A program made the position numbers and the translations under genes. A stretch of DNA of 64,000 nt from Nostoc sp. NMS4 (GTDB lineage: Bacteria; Cyanobacteriota; Cyanobacteriia; Cyanobacteriales; Nostocaceae). Position 1 is the stretch's first letter. Every line of letters begins with the position of its first letter. The stretch covers positions 1 through 64,000 of the forward strand of contig NZ_JABXKI010000265.1 in the NCBI RefSeq assembly GCF_017115095.1, written 5' to 3'. The notes beneath the pieces were generated by a model. It made no database searches and had not been told where the DNA came from. It worked only from the letters and a program-made list of their open reading frames with translations. Positions 19,053 through 27,642 of this stretch are shown here, in pieces.

Positions 19053-19367
19053 ATGGCTTGGGTTTACCTAATATCAGCAATTCTCTTGGAAGTAGCAGGA
19101 ACAACCTGCATGAAGTTATCTCAAGGTTTCACCCGAATAGTGCCTTCTATATTCATGTTTATCTTCTATGGGCTTTGTTTTAGTTTTTTAACAATGGCTC
19201 TCAAAAAAATTGAAGTAAGCGTTGCTTATTCTGTCTGGTCAGGTATGGGAACTGTCCTGATTGTTAGCATTGGCATCGGGTGGTTTCAAGAATCTGTTAC
19301 TACTATAAAATTTTTATCTATAGCCATGATCATTATGGGAGTAATTGGCTTGAATTCCGGGAAATAA
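19053..19367 (+). CDS. Small multidrug resistance (SMR/EmrE-type) transporter
   Basis: The 104-aa protein with four membrane helices starts MAWVYLISAILLEVAGTTCM. The essential membrane-embedded Glu of SMR proteins is in LLEVAGT (residue 13). Further SMR features are the GLCFSFLTMALKKIEVSVAYSVWSGMGT stretch (helix 2-3, quoted in parts: LTMALKKIEVSVAYSVW) and the helix 4 end MGVIGLNSGK. The start at ATG 19053, preceded by AGGAG, is preferred over the track's TTG at 19020. SMR proteins exchange protons for small cations, guanidinium or polyamines. Lying between NRPS and SDR, it may export the NRPS product, which is inference. Confidence 0.88.
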   Translation: MAWVYLISAILLEVAGTTCMKLSQGFTRIVPSIFMFIFYGLCFSFLTMALKKIEVSVAYSVWSGMGTVLIVSIGIGWFQESVTTIKFLSIAMIIMGVIGLNSGK

Positions 19368-19372
19368 AGCGA

Positions 19373-19408
19373 TTAAAAATTCAACATGAGTTAAAAATTC
19401 AACATGAG
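19373..19408 (+). repeat. 18-bp tandem duplication overlapping a start codon
   Basis: TTAAAAATTCAACATGAG occurs twice in tandem. The second copy supplies the ATG of the SDR gene; the ATG in the first copy is followed immediately by AGT TAA and so gives only a two-codon frame. The duplication may affect translation initiation. Confidence 0.85.
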
Positions 19409-20240
19409 TCAAGAAAAATATCTCAAAAATCGTGTTGCTCTAGTTACAGGGGGAGCCTCTGGTATGGGTCGCGCTATGGCTCTGGCTTTTGCTGAGGCTG
19501 GAGCTGATGTTGTCGTTGGTTCTCTGCTGACAGGTGGCGGGAGTAAAGCTCCTGGAGAACTCGTTTATCTGCCTGGTGCTGCGGAACTGGACAGGATAAA
19601 AAAGGAAATTGAGGCGCGGGGGGTGAGGGCGATCGCTACCAATCTTGATGTTTGCTCAATGGACTCTGTACAAGCTTTTTACGATGCAACAATTAAGGCA
19701 TTCGGAAAAGTAGATATCCTTGCTAATGCTGCTGGAATTAGCGCTGAACAGACAATCTGCGGTCATCCTGATCAGCTTTGGCATAAAGTCGTAGATGTCA
19801 ACGTCAATGGTGTTTATCGCACTATCAAGCTTTGTCTACCGGGAATGATTGAACGTAAGTGGGGGCGAATTATCAATATTGCCTCGACCGCAGCATCAGT
19901 AGGTGCCCCCGCTTCTGCTGCTTACTGTGCTTCCAAAGCAGCAGTAGTGGGCTTAACCCGTTGCGTAGCATTAGAGGGAGCACCGCACGGCGTATCCTGC
20001 AATGCCATTAGTCCTGGTTGGGTGCAAACTAACTTTGGTAAAATCTGGATGGTGCACATTGCCGAAACAGCGGAGGGGCAAAACAAAGATGAATATATCC
20101 AAGAAATAAAACAGATTAATCCTCAGAAGAGAATGATCCAACCCGAAGAGATTGGAGCGATCGCAGCCTTTCTGTGCCGCGAGGAAGCTTTTGGTATCAC
20201 CATGCAGGATATAACAATATCCGCAGGTTCGCTCTGGTAG
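19404..20240 (+). CDS. Short-chain dehydrogenase/reductase
   Basis: This classical SDR (278 aa) has the cofactor loop TGGASGMGRAMA, the structural NAAGIS, the catalytic Ser in NIASTAAS and YCASKAA (Tyr/Lys). The loop after the second strand is long (VGSLLTGGGSKAPGELVYLP), as in some longer-loop SDRs, and the segment after the PGW loop is extended too. It lies 36 nt after the SMR gene and in line with the NRPS, so it may oxidise or reduce the NRPS-released aldehyde. The substrate itself cannot be read from sequence. The overlapping 19280-19495 ORF is a shadow. Confidence 0.88.
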   Translation: MSQEKYLKNRVALVTGGASGMGRAMALAFAEAGADVVVGSLLTGGGSKAPGELVYLPGAAELDRIKKEIEARGVRAIATNLDVCSMDSVQAFYDATIKAFGKVDILANAAGISAEQTICGHPDQLWHKVVDVNVNGVYRTIKLCLPGMIERKWGRIINIASTAASVGAPASAAYCASKAAVVGLTRCVALEGAPHGVSCNAISPGWVQTNFGKIWMVHIAETAEGQNKDEYIQEIKQINPQKRMIQPEEIGAIAAFLCREEAFGITMQDITISAGSLW

Positions 20241-20532
20241 GGGTCATCGCGCTCAATACCTTAATTATCCTCTTGCTCTAGGGGTAAATGCTCAAAATCC
20301 TTCTGATTTTTTGGGTTTTTCCGCTTAATTCCCCAAGCTTTTGTGTCCAAGGCATGGGTTTTAACAGCATACTTTTGGAGTACAGGTAATTACAACCTGC
20401 ATCACCGTAAAGACATTCGAGTTTTATTAAAATTATACCATGATTAATTTGTACAGTGCGTAAGTTCTATCTATTTAGCAGAAGTAAAGTAAGTATTAAT
20501 CAGCCAAAATATCACTCACATATAAAAAGCGC

Positions 20533-21507
20533 ATGACTACTAAACCAAAGATTTTTATTGATGGGGAATCGGGAACCACAGGCTTACAAATATATTCACG
20601 TCTCAACCAGCGTGATGATATCGAGTTAGTTAGCATTGAAGCATCTAAACGTAGGGATGCAACTGAGCGAACCAAACTAATTAATGCTGTTGATGTGATC
20701 ATTCTCTGTCTGCCTGATGATGCTGCACGCGAAGCTGTTAGCTTAGTCAGTAATACTAGGGTTAAGATCCTTGATGCTAGTACTGCCCATCGCACAGCTA
20801 ATGACTGGGTATATGGCTTCCCTGAACTAAATCCAGGACAGCGAGAGAAAATCGCCAGCGCCCAGTTTGTCAGCAATCCCGGCTGTTATCCCACAGGATT
20901 TTTAGCTTGTATCCGTCCGTTGATTGCTAAAGGACTCCTGAACAGTAACTTTCCCATCACAGTTAATGCAGTATCAGGTTACTCTGGTGGCGGAAAAAAT
21001 CTCATTAAACAATATGATACCTTACACGAACAGCAAGCCGGGGCAGAATCACTCTACCCTTATGGTATCTACGGTTTGCAGTTTGGGCATAAGCACGTCA
21101 AAGAAATGCATCATTATTCAGGGTTAGCATCACCGCCACTTTTCGTACCAGCAGTAGGAGATTTTGAGCAGGGAATGCTAGTACAGATACCTTTGCCACT
21201 GGGAAGTTTAGATAATCCACCATCAGGTAAGGTTATCTATGAAGCGATCGCAAACTACTACCAAAGTGAAAAGTTCGTACAAGTTACACCATACCAAGAT
21301 TCTACTCTGTTGCGAGACGGAATATTTCTAGATGCGATTGCAATCAACGGCACTAATATTGTTCAGGTTTTTGTATTTGCCAATGACACTACCAAAGAAG
21401 TGTTACTAGTTGCTCGTCTTGACAACCTGGGTAAAGGTGCATCAGGAGCCGCAATCCAAAACCTAAACATCATGCTGGGTTTTCCAGAAGAGTTGGGATT
21501 GTTATAA
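20533..21507 (+). CDS. argC: N-acetyl-gamma-glutamyl-phosphate reductase, type 2
   Basis: ArgC reduces N-acetylglutamyl phosphate to the semialdehyde with NADPH, the third step of arginine synthesis. The N-terminus KIFIDGESGTTGLQI is the nucleotide-binding loop of the shorter type 2 enzymes, and the catalytic Cys is in SNPGCYPTGF. VSGYSGGGK and the C-terminal LDNLGKGASGAA are also conserved. At 324 aa it is shorter than type 1 enzymes (about 350 aa). Many cyanobacteria carry both types. It is isolated from other arg genes here. Confidence 0.93.
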   Translation: MTTKPKIFIDGESGTTGLQIYSRLNQRDDIELVSIEASKRRDATERTKLINAVDVIILCLPDDAAREAVSLVSNTRVKILDASTAHRTANDWVYGFPELNPGQREKIASAQFVSNPGCYPTGFLACIRPLIAKGLLNSNFPITVNAVSGYSGGGKNLIKQYDTLHEQQAGAESLYPYGIYGLQFGHKHVKEMHHYSGLASPPLFVPAVGDFEQGMLVQIPLPLGSLDNPPSGKVIYEAIANYYQSEKFVQVTPYQDSTLLRDGIFLDAIAINGTNIVQVFVFANDTTKEVLLVARLDNLGKGASGAAIQNLNIMLGFPEELGLL

Positions 21508-21529
21508 AAGGCTCAGATTAAGTAATGGC

Positions 21530-21609
21530 ACTAAGTTAAGATACAGCCCTTGTCCCAACTGGTTCCCAGCCTAGAGGCTGGGAACCCATTCCCAGAGGCT
21601 CCGCCTCCA
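21530..21609. repeat. Palindromic dispersed repeat, copy 1 (GTTCCCAGCCT family)
   Basis: The order is AGTTAAGATACAGCCCTTG, then the palindrome GTTCCCAGCCT-AG-AGGCTGGGAAC, then GAGGCTCCGCCTC. The same order recurs at 27080-27248 inside a coding sequence. It directly follows argC and could also act as a terminator structure. Confidence 0.75.
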
Positions 21610-21699
21610 GTAGCTCGCCACTACAAGACTACTGACTGAGATTTTTTCAGAAATCAAATATGATTCCTATATAAGGACAAAACCTCACTCTTAAAGCTT

Positions 21700-21948
21700 A
21701 TGAACGCCATCACTTTGAATATCCCCAACCTGGGTATCAAGGGGTTTTATGAACTTTGTCAAGCTAATCAAAATTTGCAGTTAGAACGTGCTGCAAGTGG
21801 AGAAGTTATAATTATGCCTCCGACGTATCCGTGGACAGGTAAGAAAAACTCTGGTTTAAATGCTCAACTATGGAACTGGAACGATCGCACAAATTTAGGT
21901 ATTGTATTTGACTCCTCCAGTGGTTTTACAATTGAACTTAACGGCTGA
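21700..21948 (+). pseudogene. Truncated Uma2-family (DUF820) restriction-endonuclease-like gene
   Basis: The 82 residues match the N-terminal third of Uma2 proteins (ITLNIPNLGIKGFYELCQAN, ASGEVIIMPPT, GLNAQLWNWNDRTNLGIVFD), which are usually about 190 aa. The catalytic PD-(D/E)xK part that normally follows is absent. After FTIELNG comes a stop, and the next bases give another frame (LTAEQIFQAGG) without continuing the domain. It is a decayed copy of a family that is highly multiplied in cyanobacteria. Confidence 0.75.
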
Positions 21949-22107
21949 ACAGATTTTTCAAGCTGGAGGTCTACCAAACGTAGCCACAACCACACCCGAA
22001 TGATTTTGAAGACACTAAGAAAAGCTCTAAGCTATGAAGAGGTAAAGAAGAGAAATTTAAAACTGATTCGCCTATCAAATTTTTTGCGATAGACCATTAG
22101 TTTTGAA

Positions 22108-22168
22108 GGTTTGTAGTAAGCACTTTAGTGCTTAAAATAATCAGGACTAAAGTGCTTACTACGAACTT
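22108..22168. repeat. Palindromic dispersed repeat, copy 2 (TTTGTAG family)
   Basis: GGTTTGTAGTAAGCACTTTAGTGC ... GGACTAAAGTGCTTACTACGAACTT is an inverted repeat related to 928-994. It lies just downstream of the last gene of the minus-strand surface cluster and could also end its transcript. Confidence 0.65.
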
Positions 22169-22207
22169 ACTTATCCATCAATTTAAACTTGACAGACTAC
22201 TAGATAT

Positions 22208-25200
22208 CTATTTCACCTTACCCCGGAAACGGATAAAGCCATAAGAATTAACTGGTGTACCTGGTGCAGTTGCATTTGGCACATTTCCCAAATTCACAAT
22301 TACTACACCGTTAGTATTACTACCATCACATTGAATACCAGGGTACTTAATCTTAGGGTCAACACCTGGGGAGAAATATTCTGCTGAATCTCCATCGCTG
22401 GTATTAGTTAAGGATTCAGTTGCACCATTATTTTGCCAAATGATACCCCGATCGCCACCTGGAAGACCACTGCTGTTTTTGGTGGGGAAACTATTGAATG
22501 CAGTCGGGATAAAAGTCATATTATCAGGAACGCGATCGCAGATCAAAACATTATTTGCTGTTCCATCACCTGCGGAGAGGAAATAGATAGTATATTCGAT
22601 TTCATCACTGGGCTTGACATTACCGCCATTGATGCCACCGAGCATGAAGCTATTTAAGGATGGCCATTTGTCGCTGTCCTTGGGCGGATCTGTTGGCGTG
22701 GGTTGGGTGGGAATGGTAATGGTATTATCATCGTAGGCATTACTTGGGGCATCAATATACCCGATCAAAGAATCCCCGCCAACGGTGGTAGTGCCGCCAT
22801 TAATCGCTGTGATTCGTTTGACTAAGAGAACATTCGGGTTATTGACCACTGCTGCGATCGCTACTGCATAATCTTCCACTTCACCAGCACTCCCAGCACC
22901 TGTTGGGCTGGGTGTTGTAACTGTACTAGTCGTAAACCGGAAATGAGCAAAGCTACTACCAAGGGTTGCATTGCTGGGTACGGTAAAGGTTAAAGTATTG
23001 TTTCCGGCATTGAGCGGAACATTATTAACTGTTGCAGCCGTTCCATTGGTGACGTTGGTCAAATTGAGCTGTTCGCCAGTATCAAAGACCCCATTTTTAT
23101 TAAAATCGATCCAGCTATTGAGAAAGCCCGCTGTTGAAGCGTTAACAGTAATTGTTGCAGTTTTGCCGGGAGCAAGACTTGAGGGCAAGGTCACGCCATC
23201 ATCCCCAGCATCGCCATTGGCATTTGCACTGTAGAATTGGCTATATTCTCCCGTTACAGTCGCGCCGAGGGTGGGATTACTACAACTGGGTGCGTGGGAA
23301 ACTTCACCATAACTGTTCGGTGCATCACCAAAGTCAGATACAAACTCAGTCTTGACGAAAAACCCACCAATAGAACCATAGTTCGAGAGGCGAATCTCAA
23401 CGATATCGCCAGCGTTCACCGAAATTGTGGATACGCTGCTTGCTGGTAAGTTAGTAGTATAAGTTAGAGTTGGATTTCCAACCCGCACTCCATTGACATA
23501 AATTTCCATCGCATCGTCAATATAAGCCCCTGGTTGTCCAAGGGTAATTCGGCCTTTAGTGGTTACTTGCCGCTTAAACACGATCGCCCAGTTAGGCTCA
23601 TCACCAGTGCTTCCGTAAGTTCTAAGTGGATAGTCTCCGTTAATCGGAACGTAGCCCTGAGATGGAAAGCTGCCGTTGATAACTGTTCGTAGCGGATTAA
23701 CAGCAGGATTTACGCTAATTGTTTGATCGTTAAAAGTAAAGGTGGGAATTCCTGCGCCAAATTTCGCAGTCCCACGCAGCGTTGGTAATCCAGTTGTACC
23801 ATAGTAGCCATTCGCAACAGTTTCGCTAGCAGCTGCCCCAGGAATCGGAAAATGACCAGTATAGAGTTGAGCGTCCCATTCACAGGTTAAAGGGGGATAG
23901 AAACCAAAATCTTGTCCGGTGATATTGGTAGTGCTAACTGTGACTGGCAAATTATCAGAAGTACCCAGTGTGTAGCCCAGAGGCACATCTGTATCAGCAA
24001 TGTCTACTTTAATTTTGTAAGTTCCAGCAACTACGTTAGTAAATTGATAAGTGCCGTCAGCTAGAGTTGTTACTTGCTGGATGATTTCACTCGTCGTATT
24101 AAGTTCATCATTGTTATCGTTATCTTTGTAGAGAATCACACGAATATTACCAATTCCCGGCTCACCATTATTTGTACTACTGCGATCGCTATCCTGGTAA
24201 AGCGTCCCAGAAATGCTGATGGGCTGCTTAATCCCAAAGTCCTTACTAGAGATGTTTGTGCCGGTATTAAAAGCAGCCGTCGTTAGTGGGCTAGTATTGA
24301 CCCAGCTAGAAGGGAGCGATGCTGTAGGGGCAGTATTACCGACTGTGCCAGCAGTCGTACTTAAGATAATTTTGACGTTATTTTGATTCAGGGGGACATC
24401 AAGAAAGGTGTAAGTACCATCTGCGGCGACAGGTGTTGTTTTTAAGACCTTATTATTAGAATCTACGAGAATGGCATTTAACAATCCACCTGCATTAGTG
24501 CCAGTTTCCGAGCCAGTATTAATATTAGTAAAAGTATTATTAGCACTATTGTCTACATCATTCCAAACCTTACCACTGAGGAAATCATCATCATAGATGG
24601 TGTAGTCAGAAACACTTGTTGGGGTACCGCCACAAGTCGTTGTCGAACTGTTAAAAAAACTAGATGAAGGTTGGATTGTGAATACAATTGTCCTCACACC
24701 TTGAGGAATGTTGTTATTAATAACAGTAAAGGGAATGGTAAAGACACTAGTGGCGTTACTACCGTCATAGTTGCCCGCAGGGATAGTGACATTAAAAGTA
24801 GATGTGCCGGATGTTGTATTGTAGTCTGTACCCAGAACCGCTGTACCAGAGACGGAAATCGGAACAGTGATTCCCCCAGTTGGCACTAAACCAACAATCC
24901 TGAGTTTTGGGGGGTTGCTGGTAGGATTAGTTTCTGATTCTGCTGCACCACCAGAACTCGCTGTAAACTCGACCACAGCTTTACCAGCAAATTGGACTTC
25001 ATCAAGGAAGTTACCTATAGTATTGTTCGCACCGGCTGTAGAAACAGCTGCAAATCCTACAGGTTTATTCCCAGAAGCACCAGTGTAAGGAACAGTGCCA
25101 GTGTATCGTACCCAGCCATTTCCGGCGTTATTGTTACTTACAGTAGGAATAGTTGCACCATTTTGGGCGACTGGTTGTGCCGTAACTTTTCCATTGCTAG

Positions 25201-25726
25201 TTGTTGAAAATGTGCCAAAAACAGTTGGTGCTGGATCGGTATTTAGTCCAATTAAAAAATTGGCTACATCAGCAATAGTTGAACTTGAACGCCCACGATG
25301 TAAAAAAGAGAATGTAATCGTCTCATTTTTAATTAAGCACATATTCTGATACAACTCAGAATTTTGTTCAGCATTTAACTCAGCAAATTGATTTCCTGCA
25401 CTAGTTGGTGTCGTTGCTGTGCTAACACTATTAAATCCTGTTGTCCAAATCTCAATCAGTGGTACTGTTCCTGGAGATGCATAACCATTACAGTTACCTC
25501 CTCCCGCCTTGACTGAGCCATGAGTTGTTTCCCAACCAGGGATAATACCTGGCGACACTTGAACGTAACATTTTTGACCAGCAGAACCGAAAACAGGTGA
25601 CTCAAAACTGGGATTTATAAACGATCGCTGGATATATTGAGCTTGCGCTTGTGTAGGTTGAAGTACTAATGTCGCACCAATCAGCCCCCAGCCAAAAGTA
25701 TTAAAATTTTGCCATAAATTCTTCAT
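22208..25726 (-). CDS. Large exported protein with Calx-beta-like, SdrB-like and GEVED domains
   Basis: The 1172-aa protein has a signal peptide (hydrophobic segment then PTQAQAQ). An N-terminal lectin-like beta region (FINPSFESP.., PGWETTHG) is followed by a Calx-beta-like part (VEFTASSGGAAESETNP), two SdrD-B-like prealbumin folds (SGKVWNDVDNSAN; SGTLYQDSDRSSTNNGEPG), a PA14-like region and a GEVED domain (SWIDFNKNGVFDTGEQ ... GSAGEVEDYAVAI). A DUF11-like C-terminal part (DEIEYTIYFLSAGDGTANN) ends RFRGKVK. It is a surface or extracellular structural/adhesion protein by architecture. It is last in the minus-strand cluster, 194 nt after the beta-helix gene. Confidence 0.85.
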   Translation of the reverse strand: MKNLWQNFNTFGWGLIGATLVLQPTQAQAQYIQRSFINPSFESPVFGSAGQKCYVQVSPGIIPGWETTHGSVKAGGGNCNGYASPGTVPLIEIWTTGFNSVSTATTPTSAGNQFAELNAEQNSELYQNMCLIKNETITFSFLHRGRSSSTIADVANFLIGLNTDPAPTVFGTFSTTSNGKVTAQPVAQNGATIPTVSNNNAGNGWVRYTGTVPYTGASGNKPVGFAAVSTAGANNTIGNFLDEVQFAGKAVVEFTASSGGAAESETNPTSNPPKLRIVGLVPTGGITVPISVSGTAVLGTDYNTTSGTSTFNVTIPAGNYDGSNATSVFTIPFTVINNNIPQGVRTIVFTIQPSSSFFNSSTTTCGGTPTSVSDYTIYDDDFLSGKVWNDVDNSANNTFTNINTGSETGTNAGGLLNAILVDSNNKVLKTTPVAADGTYTFLDVPLNQNNVKIILSTTAGTVGNTAPTASLPSSWVNTSPLTTAAFNTGTNISSKDFGIKQPISISGTLYQDSDRSSTNNGEPGIGNIRVILYKDNDNNDELNTTSEIIQQVTTLADGTYQFTNVVAGTYKIKVDIADTDVPLGYTLGTSDNLPVTVSTTNITGQDFGFYPPLTCEWDAQLYTGHFPIPGAAASETVANGYYGTTGLPTLRGTAKFGAGIPTFTFNDQTISVNPAVNPLRTVINGSFPSQGYVPINGDYPLRTYGSTGDEPNWAIVFKRQVTTKGRITLGQPGAYIDDAMEIYVNGVRVGNPTLTYTTNLPASSVSTISVNAGDIVEIRLSNYGSIGGFFVKTEFVSDFGDAPNSYGEVSHAPSCSNPTLGATVTGEYSQFYSANANGDAGDDGVTLPSSLAPGKTATITVNASTAGFLNSWIDFNKNGVFDTGEQLNLTNVTNGTAATVNNVPLNAGNNTLTFTVPSNATLGSSFAHFRFTTSTVTTPSPTGAGSAGEVEDYAVAIAAVVNNPNVLLVKRITAINGGTTTVGGDSLIGYIDAPSNAYDDNTITIPTQPTPTDPPKDSDKWPSLNSFMLGGINGGNVKPSDEIEYTIYFLSAGDGTANNVLICDRVPDNMTFIPTAFNSFPTKNSSGLPGGDRGIIWQNNGATESLTNTSDGDSAEYFSPGVDPKIKYPGIQCDGSNTNGVVIVNLGNVPNATAPGTPVNSYGFIRFRGKVK

Positions 25727-25920
25727 TAGTAAATCACCATAAAATTACCTTTAAAAGATGCTGAATAATGCATTTGGCAAATGTTTTATTTTCAGCACAA
25801 AATTTTTCCTGGAGAGATAACAAATTTCAAGTCTCTAAATTGTTGCAATTCGGACAGTGCGATCGCTTATTTTTAGGTTTAGCAACGTGTAAAAAAAATA
25901 ACAGCATATCAAGATTTATC

Positions 25921-27642
25921 CTAGTGATTGTTCTTAGATAGATCAATTGACCGGACTATCACGTTGATAGCAGGTTCAGAAGTACCATATTGGGGATGAG
26001 TAGCGATCGCACTGAAGCGATCGCCCGCTTTTAGGTTTCCCGATTTATACGAGAATCTACCATCAGAATTCACATTCACCTTTGCAATTACTTTATTTAG
26101 CGTCCCCGGATTTTCCGTATCTTCACTAACTCGATAAATTTCTACTACAGAACCAGGGCTAGCAAACCCATCTAAAACCACTGTTCCATCCTGGGTACTA
26201 ATGAAAAATTCTGGACTCAAAAAGCGTGGGGCATCAATGCCAAAATTACCTGTTTTGCGATGACGCTGATATGTGTCATTTACCGGATTCGCCCCATCAC
26301 CTTGCTGATAGTCTTGCACACCAACATGGTATTGAGTCACCAAGTCAATGCTCAATCCTTTTAAATCAGCAAACTGATTATTTTGAATCCGGTTTCCCTG
26401 GCTTGGGGGATAAGCCGCTACTACCACACCTGGCCCAGACTGATCGCTAATCTGGTTATTGATTACTTCATGGTTATTACCCATCAAATAAATCGCCGCC
26501 CGTCGCAACATCTGACCATTATTTGCGATCGTATTAGAATCAATTTTTACTGAACCTTCTGGCTTAAAAAGATATACTGCACTACCAGCATTTTTATCGA
26601 TTTGGTTGCCGATAATTTGAGAATTATTAATTAGCCCTTCTAAACGAATAGCATCAGGCATTCCAGCAAAACCATTGCCAGTAATAATATTGTTTTTAAC
26701 TAGCAAATTTTCTGCTCTAACTGAGGTAATAATGGCGCTACCATCATGATTAGCAATGCGGTTATTTTGGATAACTGTATTTACACCATTAAAAACAGAA
26801 ACTCCAAAGGCAGAATTGCTTGGAGGTCTAGTTTCAATGATAATATTTGGTGATATACCCAACCAGTTATTTTCGATGACGACATTCGTTGGTGGTGGTT
26901 GTTTAATATCGATTGGGCTAATGAAAATATCCGCAGGGGGAAGACTCGCCGTATCACCGTGGCGAGAAGTGAAACCATAGAGGCTCAAACCCCGAATCGT
27001 GATATTACTTGCTGCTACCGTCAAACCGCGAAAAATTACAGAATTATATGCGGGAGTTATGGTGACAGTTGGTGTTGGCACTGAGTTAAGATACTGCCCT
27101 TGCCCCAACGGCCCTAACTGCCCTAACTGGTTCCCAGTCTGTAGGCTGGGAACCCATTCTGGGAGGCTCCGCCTCCTCTTTGTTGACGAGAGGCAGAGCC
27201 TCTCGAAATACATTCCCAGCCTAGAGGCTGGGAACGAGGTTAACGAGGTGACACAAGCTTTTGAGCTTTTTTTAGTGCCATTGGTAACAGATGGTGTTGA
27301 TGTGCCTTCAATTACTAAGCCTGGATTAGTCAGAGGTGGTAAGATTTCTCTGAGTTGGATAGTATTTTGTTCGGAAGGCAAATTAAACTCAATGCGGGAC
27401 GTACCTTTAGCAGCGAGAGATTGCACTTGAGTTTTTTCGCGATCGCTCAACTTATCAATAGACAAAGTACCATTGACAATGGCGATCGCCTCACGTAAAG
27501 TCACGACATCATCAGCTTTGATAGCGCCATCTTGATTACTATTCACCACAACTCGCACAGACAAGTTTTGAGTCTGACTAACAGCAATATCTGGTAGTGT
27601 CACCAGAAACAAAAAAACAGCTAGACTAATTTGAAGTTTCAT
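25921..27642 (-). CDS. Exported right-handed beta-helix protein carrying an in-frame repeat insertion
   Basis: A signal peptide (LAVFLFLVTLPDIAVS) is followed by a region like the start of CSLREA-type proteins (VTLREAIAIVN) and a parallel beta-helix with repeated N-rich turns (IENNWLGIS, IQNNRIANHDGSAI, VKNNIITGNGFAG, IIGNQIDKNAGSAV, VINNQISDQSGPG). The C-terminus is an Ig-like strand domain (VVLDGFASPGSVVEIYRV). Residues around 130-190 (SKACVTSLTSFPASRLG ... LGQGQYLNS) are translated from a dispersed palindromic repeat (27080-27248) and look foreign to the fold. Start ATG 27642 overlaps the stop of the barrel gene (ATGA), so translation is probably coupled. Such beta-helix proteins bind or cleave polysaccharide; no catalytic site is evident. 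Confidence 0.83.
   Translation of the reverse strand: MKLQISLAVFLFLVTLPDIAVSQTQNLSVRVVVNSNQDGAIKADDVVTLREAIAIVNGTLSIDKLSDREKTQVQSLAAKGTSRIEFNLPSEQNTIQLREILPPLTNPGLVIEGTSTPSVTNGTKKSSKACVTSLTSFPASRLGMYFERLCLSSTKRRRSLPEWVPSLQTGNQLGQLGPLGQGQYLNSVPTPTVTITPAYNSVIFRGLTVAASNITIRGLSLYGFTSRHGDTASLPPADIFISPIDIKQPPPTNVVIENNWLGISPNIIIETRPPSNSAFGVSVFNGVNTVIQNNRIANHDGSAIITSVRAENLLVKNNIITGNGFAGMPDAIRLEGLINNSQIIGNQIDKNAGSAVYLFKPEGSVKIDSNTIANNGQMLRRAAIYLMGNNHEVINNQISDQSGPGVVVAAYPPSQGNRIQNNQFADLKGLSIDLVTQYHVGVQDYQQGDGANPVNDTYQRHRKTGNFGIDAPRFLSPEFFISTQDGTVVLDGFASPGSVVEIYRVSEDTENPGTLNKVIAKVNVNSDGRFSYKSGNLKAGDRFSAIATHPQYGTSEPAINVIVRSIDLSKNNH
27080..27248. repeat. Palindromic dispersed repeat, copy 2, inside a coding sequence
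   Basis: CTGAGTTAAGATACTGCCCTTG, GGTTCCCAGTCTGTAGGCTGGGAAC, GAGGCTCCGCCTC and a second ATTCCCAGCCTAGAGGCTGGGAAC repeat the order seen at 21530-21609. This copy is longer, with an extra GAGAGGCAGAGCCTCTC palindrome. The host ORF stays open across it. Confidence 0.85.
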
